A DNA stretch of 64,000 nt from Halomonas alkaliantarctica (GTDB lineage: Bacteria > Pseudomonadota > Gammaproteobacteria > Pseudomonadales > Halomonadaceae): positions 2,108,001 through 2,172,000 of the forward strand of contig NZ_CP122961.1 in assembly GCF_029854215.1 (NCBI RefSeq), written 5' to 3'. A program made the translations under genes and the position numbers. The notes beneath the pieces are model-generated. The model was not told the origin of the DNA. It did not search any database and was given only the letters and a program-made list of their open reading frames with translations. Of this stretch, positions 17,292-26,013 are shown in pieces. How positions within the stretch are numbered: the stretch's first letter is position 1; every line of letters begins with the position of its first letter.

Positions 17292-18000
17292 TGCCCACCT
17301 CTATCACTTCCATGGCCGCACTGTTCGCATTCACAAAATACTGTATCTGTTCCACTTCGAACGTAGATCCATCACCATCAACAGCGTAATTGCCCGGCCG
17401 TAACAGCAGATCCACGTTACAGCGCACCCGGCGTACGCCTTGATTGATCGACCTCGTTTGCACACCCTGCAATAAGCGTTCACGGGGCTCGGCTTGCGGG
17501 AAATCGCCATAGCCGCTGAGCGTCAGGGTGAAACGCGTCGGGCCTTCATCGCTTCTGATTTGCTCTAGCGGCGCCAGGGCAATAGTTTCCAGGCTGTTAT
17601 ACTCATCCACGCTCGGGTAGTAGTAGCCCAATTGCACTTGCATCAGTGCACCAGACGCCAGTGCGGGTAGTACACTGTCACCAGCGGGCACAATGGCTTG
17701 CAGGAAGGATTTACCGGTGCGCCGCATGGTCGCCTGAAACGATGACATGGGTACACGCAATGCACCGATCAGCAGCAGATACACTTCTACCCGCTCCAGT
17801 GGGTCAAACAGCGCCCCTTGTGGGCCATCGTCACAACCAATAACCAGGGTGCCACCACTGCCGTTCAGCGCCCAGCTACCTAACGGTGAACTATTCAGCA
17901 CACTCCCGGGCAAGCGCTTGACGATAGGAATGCAATCAACGGTGGCCACCGGCTGCGACGCTGCAAGGGCTCTACTATTGAGCGGATCGGTGTTCAGCAT
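17284..18000 (-). CDS. Phage tail-tip/baseplate-region protein (238 aa)
   Basis: I recognise no specific family. The product is beta-rich with repeated Leu-Gly strands (GGTLVIGCDDGPQGALFDP; ERVEVYLLLIGAL). It follows the fibre module by 3 bp and overlaps the coiled-coil tail gene. This dense packing shows a single tail-tip operon. It probably attaches fibres or forms the hub. Confidence 0.6.
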   Translation of the reverse strand: MLNTDPLNSRALAASQPVATVDCIPIVKRLPGSVLNSSPLGSWALNGSGGTLVIGCDDGPQGALFDPLERVEVYLLLIGALRVPMSSFQATMRRTGKSFLQAIVPAGDSVLPALASGALMQVQLGYYYPSVDEYNSLETIALAPLEQIRSDEGPTRFTLTLSGYGDFPQAEPRERLLQGVQTRSINQGVRRVRCNVDLLLRPGNYAVDGDGSTFEVEQIQYFVNANSAAMEVIEVGNG

Positions 18001-18003
18001 GGG

Positions 18004-18540
18004 TTAAATCTCCATGACGTAGCCGCGCACCACCACTTTGGCTGAAAGCGTTCCGGTCCCTGCGATGACCACAGAGACTCGTAAAGAGGTCATGCCGTCA
18101 CGAGTTAACGGCTCAAACGTCTCGCGACCGCCTATGGCAGTTGTGTTGATCGCAGTGGTGGCCAGATAACTGTCTGGTTCGGCATCATTCGGACCCACCT
18201 GGATTTCCGGCGTGCCGCCCGCGCCGTCAGATTCCACGATTACTACATCTATCGCATCTGGTAAAAGAAGGGTGTTTGCGGGCAGCTCGATAACAGCGTT
18301 GGCAGTGTCGTTAGTCAGATCTATCGGATAGGTGCCAAAAATGACTTGCTGGGATACCAAGCCAACAATGTCAGGTATATCTCCTAGCTGGGGCCTTAAT
18401 GCATCGCGCAACGATAAACCGGGTGGCAGCTGCGATTGGTAAACCTCTGGAATAGGGAAAGGCTCTTTAGACAGATAGGGAATGGCGTTTTTTTTTCTCA
18501 CCGAAATCGACTGTCGTTGTCGCCAAGGCTCCCTGAGCAA
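18004..18540 (-). CDS. C-terminal part of a split tail-fibre protein
   Basis: This 178-codon frame overlaps the upstream fibre frame by 74 bp. No proper start is seen at its head: the first candidate is TTG, without a clear Shine-Dalgarno. The overlap includes a run of nine A (minus strand). With eight A the upstream frame would continue as FGEKKNAIPYLSKEP into this one. The residual protein is beta-rich (VSVVIAGTGTLSAKVVVRG). It is most simply the distal part of one fibre protein of about 455 residues, separated by a frameshift, slippage or sequencing error. Confidence 0.6.
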   Translation of the reverse strand: MLREPWRQRQSISVRKKNAIPYLSKEPFPIPEVYQSQLPPGLSLRDALRPQLGDIPDIVGLVSQQVIFGTYPIDLTNDTANAVIELPANTLLLPDAIDVVIVESDGAGGTPEIQVGPNDAEPDSYLATTAINTTAIGGRETFEPLTRDGMTSLRVSVVIAGTGTLSAKVVVRGYVMEI

Positions 18541-19342
18541 TAGAACCTCTTTTATCCGAGAAAGCGGATCCTATAGCAATGCCCAGGTCTTTTGCTGTGC
18601 GAGCACTGCACCCTAGCGCAACACTCACCACGCCGGACGCTGCCGAATCTGCCCCGATAGCTGTTGCTGACTGGCTATCAGCACTAACCGAAGAGCGTAC
18701 CCCCAGCGCGACGGACTCTGAGGAAGCTACGCTTGTCTGAAGACCAATGGCCAACGAGTAATCACACTTGTTCATTGCCCTGGCCAGGTTACCAATTGCA
18801 ATGGCACCAAAACCTTCAACACTAGCGCTCGCACCAACTACAACGCATTTCGTGGCAGCGCCAAATACCCTGTTCTCATCGCCAATTAATACATTGCTCT
18901 CGCCTTCACCTGTCTGAGAGTTAACACCAAGAATAACGGTCCTTAGGGCTCCCTCTCCAATGATGTTATCGCCAATAATAATTGCGTTATCTTTCGTCTG
19001 GCTTAACCACGTAGGCATCGCGCTTTCCAGCGCGAGAAGGAGCGTCCCAGCCGTTAATCGCGCCTCTATCTGATCGCCCGCTGAAAATCCTTGTGGCTCA
19101 CTCTCCTCTTTTCCACGCTCAATCGTCACCTTTGAAGCTTCCACTCCCGTGGCATACACCACTTCCCGCTTGGTTTCATTCCCCTGGGCGTCGACAACAA
19201 ACAGCGTCAACGCTACGGCATCCGCGCCTTCTAGCGCCGTGGCAATGGCCTCCGCGCCGGTTGAAAGTTCAATTTCAGTCGCGTCATCGGCTACCGGTGC
19301 CGCCAACTGAGCTGCGAAGTTATTCAGGAATCCAAAGCGCAT
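18467..19342 (-). CDS. Tail-fibre protein with YadA-head-like repeats (N-terminal part)
   Basis: Residues 1-120 form a tail-attachment-like domain (MRFGFLNNFAAQLAAPVADD). From about 125 there are repeated motifs of about 14 residues such as GAIAIGNLA, SLAIGLQTSV, SVALGVRSSV and ATAIGADSAA. These are typical of the left-handed beta-roll of YadA-type trimeric adhesin heads. GAGGAGG precedes the start at 19,342. The frame closes just after a nine-A run, the continuing frame being 18,004-18,540. It probably recognises host surface receptors. Confidence 0.75.
   Translation of the reverse strand: MRFGFLNNFAAQLAAPVADDATEIELSTGAEAIATALEGADAVALTLFVVDAQGNETKREVVYATGVEASKVTIERGKEESEPQGFSAGDQIEARLTAGTLLLALESAMPTWLSQTKDNAIIIGDNIIGEGALRTVILGVNSQTGEGESNVLIGDENRVFGAATKCVVVGASASVEGFGAIAIGNLARAMNKCDYSLAIGLQTSVASSESVALGVRSSVSADSQSATAIGADSAASGVVSVALGCSARTAKDLGIAIGSAFSDKRGSIAQGALATTTVDFGEKKKRHSLSV
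18488..18496 (-). other. Nine-A homopolymer at the fibre frame junction
   Basis: GAG-A9-CGCC on the minus strand. Eight A would join the two fibre frames in a continuous reading. It could be a frameshift mutation, a slippage or phase-variation site, or an assembly error. Confidence 0.75.
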
Positions 19343-19343
19343 G

Positions 19344-19688
19344 TCACGCCTCCTCGGCAATTAAAATAGTGAGTTCCTGGCGACGCTCGGCGTACTCGCT
19401 GGGCACACCGATAAAACAGCCATCGGGAATCGACAATGTGACCCGGGCATGGAGGAGCACCATGCGGCGAGCCTGATCGACAAGCTCACGAGGCAAGCCG
19501 CTAAACGACAGCGTGACGGTACGATCGCCGGGGCTGTGGCCTCGGTTCGTGACCGCCACACCTCCATCCAGTGTGCTGACCCGGCTAACGCGACGGCTAA
19601 CATCACCCAGCGTGGTGCCCGCGCGATGCGGCAACAGCATGGCCCCGCGCGGGTCATAGCCTCGCGCGGCTAATCCAATGAGGTACAT
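19344..19688 (-). CDS. Small phage tail protein (114 aa)
   Basis: The product is beta-rich with HRAGTTLGDVSRRVSRV, RTVTLSFSGLP and a final TILIAEEA. It sits between the tape measure and the fibre gene, whose start lies 2 bp from this stop. Position fits a distal tail or adaptor protein. No family is recognised with confidence. Confidence 0.6.
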   Translation of the reverse strand: MYLIGLAARGYDPRGAMLLPHRAGTTLGDVSRRVSRVSTLDGGVAVTNRGHSPGDRTVTLSFSGLPRELVDQARRMVLLHARVTLSIPDGCFIGVPSEYAERRQELTILIAEEA

Positions 19689-19739
19689 AGGAAGTCTCGC
19701 CAGAAGGGATTAACGTGAAGGTCTAAGCGTTAGAAGGGC

Positions 19740-22556
19740 TTAAAGGCCAAGCAGAAATTCAGCGCCTTCGGCATTGGCGCGCATCTGAATTTTTTCCAGC
19801 ACCTGCCACATGATCATCTCAAGCGCAGGCTCCAGGCCGTCAGAGCTGATCTTGATCAGTCCATCGCCGCTTTGCAGCGCCTGGGTACGGGCACGCATTT
19901 GCTCAACCTGGGCCTCAATCAGTTGGCCCTGCTGATTGGCGGCCTGCTCTTGGATTTGCAGCTGTTGCTCGATCGCATCACGGGCAAGCCAGCGATCGCC
20001 AAAGCTCAGCTCGCCACCGCCCAGCGTCTCAAACATACTGGCAGCGGCCTCAGCGGTGCTGGAAATAGTGGTACTGGTGGCATTAAGGATCGCTTCCACT
20101 TTCTTGGCGTCCGCTTCCATCTGCGCGATTTTGAAATCAACCGCGAACTCCATGTTCTTGATGCGCTCATTGCTGGCCAGCTCTTCCAGTGCGAGGGTTT
20201 GATCCAGCACGGCCTGGCGTGCCTTGAGTATCGCGTCTTCACTGCTCAACACCTCGCCAGTCAGCGCCTCCTGACCTTGCGCCGCCTGCTCGCTGCTCTC
20301 TTTGAGCTCCAGCAGCGCACCGGTCAGGCTGCGATATTGCTGTTCATCGATGTCGCCCTGGTTGAAGGCATCTTGCACGCGGGTAAGTGCGTCGCGGATC
20401 TCTTCACTGGTGGCGACAATCGACGCCTCACCGCTACTCAATGCCACCGCCGCGTCTGAGAGCGTGCCGGGTAGATCAGCAATCTGATCGACCAGTGGGC
20501 TATCGATCGCGGCCAGGCCGTCCCTTAGCTGGTTACTTGCATTGGCTACGGCAATTGCGGTTTCAATCGCGGCATCAGACAGCCGCTTAATATTGTCACT
20601 GCTTTCACCGCCCATACGCTGTGCCGCGCTGGCCACCGCCACGGCCGCGGCTTCTGCCTCGGTACCGACAATTGCAAAGTCTGCGGCCGCTTCCTCACCC
20701 CACCCAAAGTGCTGCCGTAGCGACTCATAGCCCGCTAGCAGGTTTTCAACGTTGAACAGTGAGAATTCATCGCCCTGTAGGTTTTCAACGTCGGCTAAAT
20801 CCTGCTCGATTTTCGATGCCAGCGTGATGGGCTGTTCATTGAACTCATTCACTTTGCCCATCAGGTCGTCGATGGCGGAATACGCCAACCAGGCCGCTCC
20901 CGCCGGGCCCGCTATCTTGCCTAACGACGTAACAAAGCCACCGATTGCTCGGGTGGCCACGGGTAGGGCGCCGCTTGAGCCACCTAGCGCTTGCAAAATA
21001 GTTAACAAACCGCCAATGCCTGCCAGAATACTGGAGGCGGCAACGCCCACGCCTCCAATAGCGCCGCCCAGGGCAACCACATCGGGGCCAAGCTGCGTCA
21101 CCCACTGCGCCAGCTCCGCCAAGGTTTCCATAAAGGGAACAAGCTGCTCAATCGCGCCAGCTGTGAACTCGCCAAGCAAATTAACGCCGCTACCCAGCGT
21201 TTCAATTACACTCGCCAGGCCTTCTGCGGTGCTTAAATCAGCGTTATCGAACAAGCCCGCCACCGCATCGCGCACGGCCTCAAAACCACCCACGAAGCCT
21301 GACAGGTCGGCTGCCTCTAAGGCATCGGGCAGGTTTTCTGCGGCATTGAGTAGCGATTGCTCAAGGGAGCCCATCACCCCTTCGATTAAATCGACAAACT
21401 GCTGCAGCTGGCCATCACTGACACTGGCCCCGATGCTGTTGAAGATCGCGGCAATGGCCTGCTGAATACCGCCAAACTCATCAAGGAGCGGGTTGCCTAT
21501 CGTAATCAGCAGACTTTGGAAAGCATTGCTGATGCGCTGGTTGTTGTTCTCAACCGTATCCGCCATCTTCGCGTAGGCGACTTCTGTGGCACCCGCACTG
21601 TTGGCCATTGCCGTGATGTTTTCAGAAAAGGATTCTGCACCCAGGCCCGTTAGGGTCAAGACACCGTTCAACGCCTCGACGCCCCCGAACAGCTGCGCCA
21701 TCTTCTCAGTATTACCCCCGGTCGCCTCGGCAACGTCCACCAGCACGCCCTGTAGACCTTCACTTTCTAAAGCTGCAGCGCTGAACTCGATGCCCAGCTC
21801 GCCCGCAACGGTGGAGGCTTCTTTGGTTGGCTTGAGTATTGCCGAAATGGCACCCCGAATCTGGGTAATAGCCTCGCTGGTGGGCGAGCCCGTTGCCGTC
21901 AGCGTGGCAATACTAGCAAGAAGCTCGTCAAAACCCACGCCAGCCGAGGCCGCCATGCCGGTGACATTGGCTAGCGAGCCACCCAACTCAGGCAACGTGG
22001 TTTGGCCATTCTTGACGGTCGTAAATAACTGATCGCTGAACCGCTGGGCGCTTTCCATGCCCTCGCCGTAGGCATTCAGGGATGACACGAGCACGGTCAG
22101 CGAGCTATCAAGCTCTCCTTTACCAGCCACCGCCAGCTGCTCAGCCTGGCGAACGGCATCCAGTGATTGCGTGTACTCCACGCCAGCGGAAATCGCGCCA
22201 TACACTGAAGCGTTGATCTGCTCATAGGACTGGGTGCTATCGCGACCATAAGCCAGAAGATCGCCACGCAGCTTATCGAGGCTTTCGCCGGTGTCGTCCA
22301 CCAGCGTGGTGGCTTCTTTAAACTGCGCATCAAAGTCACCCGCCATCTTGACGGCCAGCGCGGTAGCCGCCGCGCCACCAGCCAACAACGCCGCTTCAAA
22401 CTTGAGAATGCCCGCGGTTGCATTAGCGATAGGATCAACAACGCCTTGGGCGGATCCAACGATGCTATCCAGACGTTTGGTGGCGCTGTCTACTCCAGCG
22501 CCCATCTGGTCAACGCCTTCAAAGATGATGGCAACGGATCGTTCCAGGTCAGCCAT
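19740..22556 (-). CDS. Phage tail tape measure protein, TP901 type
   Basis: The 938-residue protein has an N-terminal TP901-type core (VAIIFEGVDQMGAGVDSATK; later TTLVDDTGESLDKLRGDLLA and TGSPTSEAITQIRGAISAIL). It has central hydrophobic, glycine-rich membrane-like segments (about 510-580) and long helical C-terminal stretches. It sets tail length and is ejected with DNA. The start at 22,556 is chosen for AGAGGTGG 7 bases upstream; a longer frame begins 26 codons earlier without a better site. Unlike lambda gpH, it belongs to the TP901/Pfam PhageMin_Tail group. Confidence 0.92.
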   Translation of the reverse strand: MADLERSVAIIFEGVDQMGAGVDSATKRLDSIVGSAQGVVDPIANATAGILKFEAALLAGGAAATALAVKMAGDFDAQFKEATTLVDDTGESLDKLRGDLLAYGRDSTQSYEQINASVYGAISAGVEYTQSLDAVRQAEQLAVAGKGELDSSLTVLVSSLNAYGEGMESAQRFSDQLFTTVKNGQTTLPELGGSLANVTGMAASAGVGFDELLASIATLTATGSPTSEAITQIRGAISAILKPTKEASTVAGELGIEFSAAALESEGLQGVLVDVAEATGGNTEKMAQLFGGVEALNGVLTLTGLGAESFSENITAMANSAGATEVAYAKMADTVENNNQRISNAFQSLLITIGNPLLDEFGGIQQAIAAIFNSIGASVSDGQLQQFVDLIEGVMGSLEQSLLNAAENLPDALEAADLSGFVGGFEAVRDAVAGLFDNADLSTAEGLASVIETLGSGVNLLGEFTAGAIEQLVPFMETLAELAQWVTQLGPDVVALGGAIGGVGVAASSILAGIGGLLTILQALGGSSGALPVATRAIGGFVTSLGKIAGPAGAAWLAYSAIDDLMGKVNEFNEQPITLASKIEQDLADVENLQGDEFSLFNVENLLAGYESLRQHFGWGEEAAADFAIVGTEAEAAAVAVASAAQRMGGESSDNIKRLSDAAIETAIAVANASNQLRDGLAAIDSPLVDQIADLPGTLSDAAVALSSGEASIVATSEEIRDALTRVQDAFNQGDIDEQQYRSLTGALLELKESSEQAAQGQEALTGEVLSSEDAILKARQAVLDQTLALEELASNERIKNMEFAVDFKIAQMEADAKKVEAILNATSTTISSTAEAAASMFETLGGGELSFGDRWLARDAIEQQLQIQEQAANQQGQLIEAQVEQMRARTQALQSGDGLIKISSDGLEPALEMIMWQVLEKIQMRANAEGAEFLLGL

Positions 22557-22690
22557 CGGCCACCTCTCTTCAAATTGCAGGCATGAAAAAACCCGCCGAA
22601 GCAGGTGCGAGATAAAAGCATCGCTCTCAGGCAATGGCTGAGCAGCTATGGTTCAGGACTATAACGGCCCGCAGTGCGGGCCTTGTGAAG

Positions 22691-22900
22691 TTACTTAACG
22701 GTTACCGCGCCAGCGCGCTTTTTGGCGAGCGAGCTGACGAAGTTTTCGATATGTGCCAGCCGTTTCAGGGCGCCCCGCATCTGAATGCCGTTGGTCTGGC
22801 ATAGATGCGTGAGCGCTTTAAATTCTTCCTGCACATTGGCAATGCTGCCCACTTTTATAGTGGCGCCAGTCCGGGAGGCTTCCTGCAGCTGGATAATGTT
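22691..22900 (-). pseudogene. Truncated phage tail gene (5' end lost)
   Basis: An open frame of 69 codons ends NFVSSLAKKRAGAVTVK. It runs into a TAG directly upstream and has no start codon or Shine-Dalgarno before its last third. It lies between the tape measure and the AbiEii-type pair, where a small tail gene is expected. The missing 5' end coincides with the border of the inserted toxin-type genes, so insertion or deletion probably removed it. Confidence 0.55.
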
Positions 22901-22911
22901 CTAAAAGTGGG
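22851..22911. repeat. 10-bp perfect inverted repeat at the cargo border
   Basis: CCCACTTTTA (22,851-22,860) and TAAAAGTGGG (22,902-22,911) form a perfect inverted repeat with a 41-bp loop. The right arm lies exactly where the truncated tail frame ends, suggesting a recombination or inversion scar. Confidence 0.5.
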
Positions 22912-23000
22912 TAGATTGATCTATTTAGAATTACATCCTTCAATACCTGATTGGCATGGCTCTTTGAATAAACCCAATTAGCTTCACCAATGCATAAGGC

Positions 23001-23025
23001 AATAAAAACCCCACAGTGGTGGGGT
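23001..23025 (-). terminator. Terminator after the AbiEii-type gene
   Basis: Minus strand: stem ACCCCAC / GTGGGGT with a 4-base loop, followed by TTTTATT. It ends the two-gene cargo transcript before the truncated tail gene. Confidence 0.7.
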
Positions 23026-23076
23026 CAAATTACTTATTACTAAATAAATTTTACTTACTTTTAACATTAGTGCTTA

Positions 23077-23814
23077 CTAACTTTGAATTCGCTCAACCAA
23101 ACCCTTCTCCATTAACTCTTCTAGCCAAGCATTTGATTGCTCATCGATAATTTCATTCGCTAATGCTGGCTCTACTCTTAACGAGTCAACTGCTTCCACT
23201 TTCGCTTTCTCATTTTGATGTAGCTTTCTTAACGCCCGACCTAATGCTGAAGAGATAGTGCGCTGCCCATACTCCTCACAGGCTATTTCCCATGCCCTTT
23301 CAGGAATATTCCCCCACTCTCTACGCATCATACAAAGGTCTAAAATATCTTTGATATGGTCGTTGTATCTATCGGCATTGGCAGTCAGCTTGGTAGCAAA
23401 ACACCCAACTCTACTCACGCACGCGATAGGAAAAAGAGTATTCACTTCTCCGGGTAGCAGGTGTTGATTGCTGAAATTCACGATTTCAAGTTTGATGGGC
23501 TTATCAGTACCAACAAGTAACGTCCTTATTGCGTCTCGATCAGCACGAATTTCTCGTCCTGCAAATCTCTCGATTTCGCAGCCTTCTTTTACTAGCTCAC
23601 CAAAACTAACATTCGTAATGGTAGAGCGAGCGACACGATAAGCATCTGTCCCTATGCAAAACAAATCTATGTCTACTGATTCGCGGAACTCGTTTAGCTC
23701 TAAAGCTATACGCGTGCCTCCACCAAAAAGAATATTATTTTGATGGAGGAACTCTGGGTTAAATTGCGAAAGCAGTTGACTGATTTTTTGATGGTGAGGG
23801 CGTGTGAATGTCAT
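23077..23814 (-). CDS. AbiEii/AbiGii-family nucleotidyltransferase (toxin-like)
   Basis: The 245-residue protein has the family motif ILFGGGTRIALELN followed by SVDIDLFCIGT (G-G...D-x-D nucleotidyltransferase signature, about 30-55). It then has KLEIVNF and a conserved KLTANADRYNDHIKDILDL region. AbiEii-type toxins transfer nucleotides to tRNA or other targets in abortive infection. It forms an operon with the short upstream gene (4-bp overlap), which could be its antitoxin. The pair interrupts the tail module between the G/GT chaperones and the tape measure and is more AT-rich than its neighbours, so it is cargo. Activity is inferred. Confidence 0.75.
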   Translation of the reverse strand: MTFTRPHHQKISQLLSQFNPEFLHQNNILFGGGTRIALELNEFRESVDIDLFCIGTDAYRVARSTITNVSFGELVKEGCEIERFAGREIRADRDAIRTLLVGTDKPIKLEIVNFSNQHLLPGEVNTLFPIACVSRVGCFATKLTANADRYNDHIKDILDLCMMRREWGNIPERAWEIACEEYGQRTISSALGRALRKLHQNEKAKVEAVDSLRVEPALANEIIDEQSNAWLEELMEKGLVERIQS

Positions 23815-24017
23815 GCTACGAGCATTTGCCCATGGCCATACTCACATGCTAACGCTTTAATGAGAGCGCATTCATTTGCATTCAGCCTGTGCTGATCTAC
23901 GAAACGCCACCTTTCTTCATAGACACGAAAGGCAAACTCAGGGTCAACCAAGCTCTCGGCTCGATCCCATAAGATGACGTCTAGCTCTGGATAGTTATTT
24001 CTATTAAGCTTTTTCAT
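23811..24017 (-). CDS. Small partner of the AbiEii-type protein (68 aa)
   Basis: The product MKKLNRNNYPELDVILWDRAE... is acidic/aromatic and helical, overlapping the toxin-type gene by 4 bp, with GGAGGGTTTCTT upstream. Genes of this size commonly precede nucleotidyltransferase toxins. It could be an antitoxin, though it lacks a recognisable DNA-binding domain. Confidence 0.6.
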   Translation of the reverse strand: MKKLNRNNYPELDVILWDRAESLVDPEFAFRVYEERWRFVDQHRLNANECALIKALACEYGHGQMLVA

Positions 24018-24252
24018 TTAAGAAACCCTCCTTATCGGAGAAGCTTAGATGAGGCCTTTTGGCCTATTTCAATGCTTTCGCACTGGGCATGACTATTGCT
24101 TACTCGTCATCATAAGCGATCAATTTTGATCGCACAAGCCTAGTAGGCTCGGAATCAACCGGACAAGCCTATGGAGCTAGCAAGGCTGGTCTTGCCGTTG
24201 ATAAGTAGCAGATGGAAGTCAAAAATGTCTTTCTTAGCCTAGCACAACCGCA

Positions 24253-24860
24253 CTATTTATTCTTCCGCTGCTCGAAATACATCCCCCAAAGATCGCATTC
24301 CAGCTCAGTGAGCATCGCCAGGGGGAACAGGTCGGGCCTTACGCGAAACAGAAATTCGCCCTTCAGGTCGCAGAGCTGGAGGGCGATTTGGATATCTGGC
24401 TGCCTGAAGAGCGCTTCGGCTTTCCCGGCTCGCTGCCCAGGCCGGTCAGCTGAGTAATTTTGGTGGTCAGTTCCCAAAACTCGATGGGAAAGGCTTCCGC
24501 CAGCTTTACCGCCAATTGGTGACTGCACTCCGGTGCCACACTGCCGATCACCAGCATTTCAATTCGCCGCGCTAAGTCATCCGGTACGCTGTCACCAGAT
24601 CCGATCAGTTCACGCACAGCATCGGTCACTTTGGCATCTTTTTGCGACAGCAACCCTTCCGCAATGGCATTGCGATTACGGTTGCGGGCCTGGGCTTCAT
24701 TAACACTGGCCAACTCTGCACCGCTCAGGCCGCGTACGCGCCACGTTGGGGTTTCACCTTCCTTAACGCCTTTGAACCAATCACGCAGGTCGGGCACCGG
24801 CACATCCTCTTCACGGCGCTTAAAGCTGGCCCCGGTGAAGCGATTCACATCAAATTCCAT
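24253..24860 (-). CDS. Tail assembly chaperone GT-type fusion via -1 frameshift
   Basis: Reading 24,860 down to the GGGAAAG site and then shifting to -1 gives a 202-residue product: 147 residues of the G-type protein plus 55 from the overlapping frame (ending ELECDLWGMYFEQRKNK). The extension has no ribosome site of its own at a suitable place. The layout copies lambda gpG/gpGT, where the T extension recruits tail tube subunits onto the tape measure. The frameshift itself is inferred. Confidence 0.75.
24363..24860 (-). CDS. Tail assembly chaperone, G-type (165 aa)
   Basis: It follows the tail tube gene, the position of lambda G. The product begins MEFDVNRFTGASFKRREEDV. It has a helical body (LSGAELASVNEAQARNRNRN; RRIEMLVIGSVAPECSHQLA) typical of proteobacterial tail assembly chaperones and a low-complexity Ser/Lys tail. 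Most ribosomes would make this form, and a minority the GT fusion. Confidence 0.8.
   Translation of the reverse strand: MEFDVNRFTGASFKRREEDVPVPDLRDWFKGVKEGETPTWRVRGLSGAELASVNEAQARNRNRNAIAEGLLSQKDAKVTDAVRELIGSGDSVPDDLARRIEMLVIGSVAPECSHQLAVKLAEAFPIEFWELTTKITQLTGLGSEPGKPKRSSGSQISKSPSSSAT
24420..24426 (-). promoter_or_regulatory. Slippery heptamer GGGAAAG for -1 frameshifting
   Basis: On the minus strand G-GGA-AAG is in the correct X-XXY-YYZ phase of the G-type frame (codon 147 is AAG). It is the same heptamer as the lambda G/GT slippery site, and lies inside the overlap of the two frames. Confidence 0.8.
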
Positions 24861-24898
24861 GGCATCACCTTCAACAAATGCTTTTTTGAAAAGCTATA

Positions 24899-24920
24899 AA
24901 AGCCTGCCGCGGCAGGCTTT
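24899..24920. terminator. Perfect hairpin between tail tube and G genes
   Basis: AAAGCCTGCC-GC-GGCAGGCTTT is a 22-bp perfect palindrome just after the tail tube stop. It may attenuate transcription into the chaperone genes, as needed after a highly expressed tube gene. Confidence 0.65.
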
Positions 24921-24933
24921 ATGGCAACCGCGT

Positions 24934-25926
24934 TTAGCCTTCAAAATCGACGGTGGCTTGCTCGGCCGATACGGTGCAGCTGATATTCACATGGTCGCCT
25001 GCCGGATACGTGCGCCCGATGCCGAGAATGCCTTGAGTCAGCGAGAACGGTACCCGATGGCGGTTCTGGTACCAGCGAAACCACAGCCGATTGTTTTTAA
25101 GTCGAACCAGCGGATCAGTGGCATCCCCTTCGCCGTAGTAGGTGAAGCTCGCCTGCCCAAGCGTTTGTGAAACACTGCCCAGCGTGCCGTTATAGATCTG
25201 TGTCGAGTTAGTGGAATGGGAGGTCTCCGCGGGTACCCAGTTACTCGCCCGGGGAATTTCGGCAAAGATCGGCGTATAGCCCCGCACACTGACGCGCTTG
25301 GGCAAGCTACCCGTATGGATCTTGGGCAGTTCCGCCGCAAAGTGAACTTCCCCACTGGCGGGATCGGTTTGCCATACCGGGCTGTCGTAACGCTCCTGGT
25401 GGTTGCCGACGACCTGATAAATGTCAGTATCGTTTACAGGGGCAGCGCTGCTGCTGGCAAGACGCACCTGGCCAATCTCGATTGAATCCACGGGAATGAA
25501 CGCTGGCCCACCCGGCTCGCCCCGTTGTTCGCTGAAGGTAGCGCCCTCGGCGCCAGCCACAGCTACTAGCGCGCCGCTGTTATCCACCGTAATGCTGGTA
25601 ATCACATGGGTTTCAGTGGAAGCACGGTCAATGGCCACATCCGCGCTGGCCACATGCACCAGGCCATCGCTGGCAGCACCGTCTGCAGTCGGCATGTAAG
25701 CCGTCAGAGCGGCCACAGCCACACTGTCATTGCCGGTACCGGCGCGGATCTGCCCACCGGTTGCCAGCCCCCAGGGGCGAACCTCCGCTTCAAAGCCAGC
25801 GCGGCCGCTCCAAGGAGCGAACGTCGCTTCAAAGAGGGTGGCATCACCCATGTCGGATAGATGCTCCCAATCGTTAAAGGATTGGCCGGACTCATATTCC
25901 AGTTTAGGGTTGTCGGTAATCGCCAC
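24934..25926 (-). CDS. Major tail tube protein (330 aa)
   Basis: This beta-rich protein starts MAITDNPKLEYESGQSFNDW. The region downstream of Z/U and upstream of G holds the tail tube gene in lambda (V), and the size and lack of helices fit. It is larger than lambda V (246 aa). Sequence resemblance to a named family is weak, so the call rests on order and composition. Confidence 0.7.
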   Translation of the reverse strand: MAITDNPKLEYESGQSFNDWEHLSDMGDATLFEATFAPWSGRAGFEAEVRPWGLATGGQIRAGTGNDSVAVAALTAYMPTADGAASDGLVHVASADVAIDRASTETHVITSITVDNSGALVAVAGAEGATFSEQRGEPGGPAFIPVDSIEIGQVRLASSSAAPVNDTDIYQVVGNHQERYDSPVWQTDPASGEVHFAAELPKIHTGSLPKRVSVRGYTPIFAEIPRASNWVPAETSHSTNSTQIYNGTLGSVSQTLGQASFTYYGEGDATDPLVRLKNNRLWFRWYQNRHRVPFSLTQGILGIGRTYPAGDHVNISCTVSAEQATVDFEG

Positions 25927-26013
25927 GGGGCGCCCTCCTATGTTGCGTGGTCAAATCCCGTCGAGCGGGCATAAAAAACCCGCGCGCAGCGGGGAATATC
26001 ATGGTTGCAGGTA

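Noticed and set aside
20752..21465. 237-codon plus-strand frame inside the tape measure gene
   Set aside because: It lies wholly opposite a well-supported tape measure gene, with Ser/Pro/Ala-rich shadow composition.
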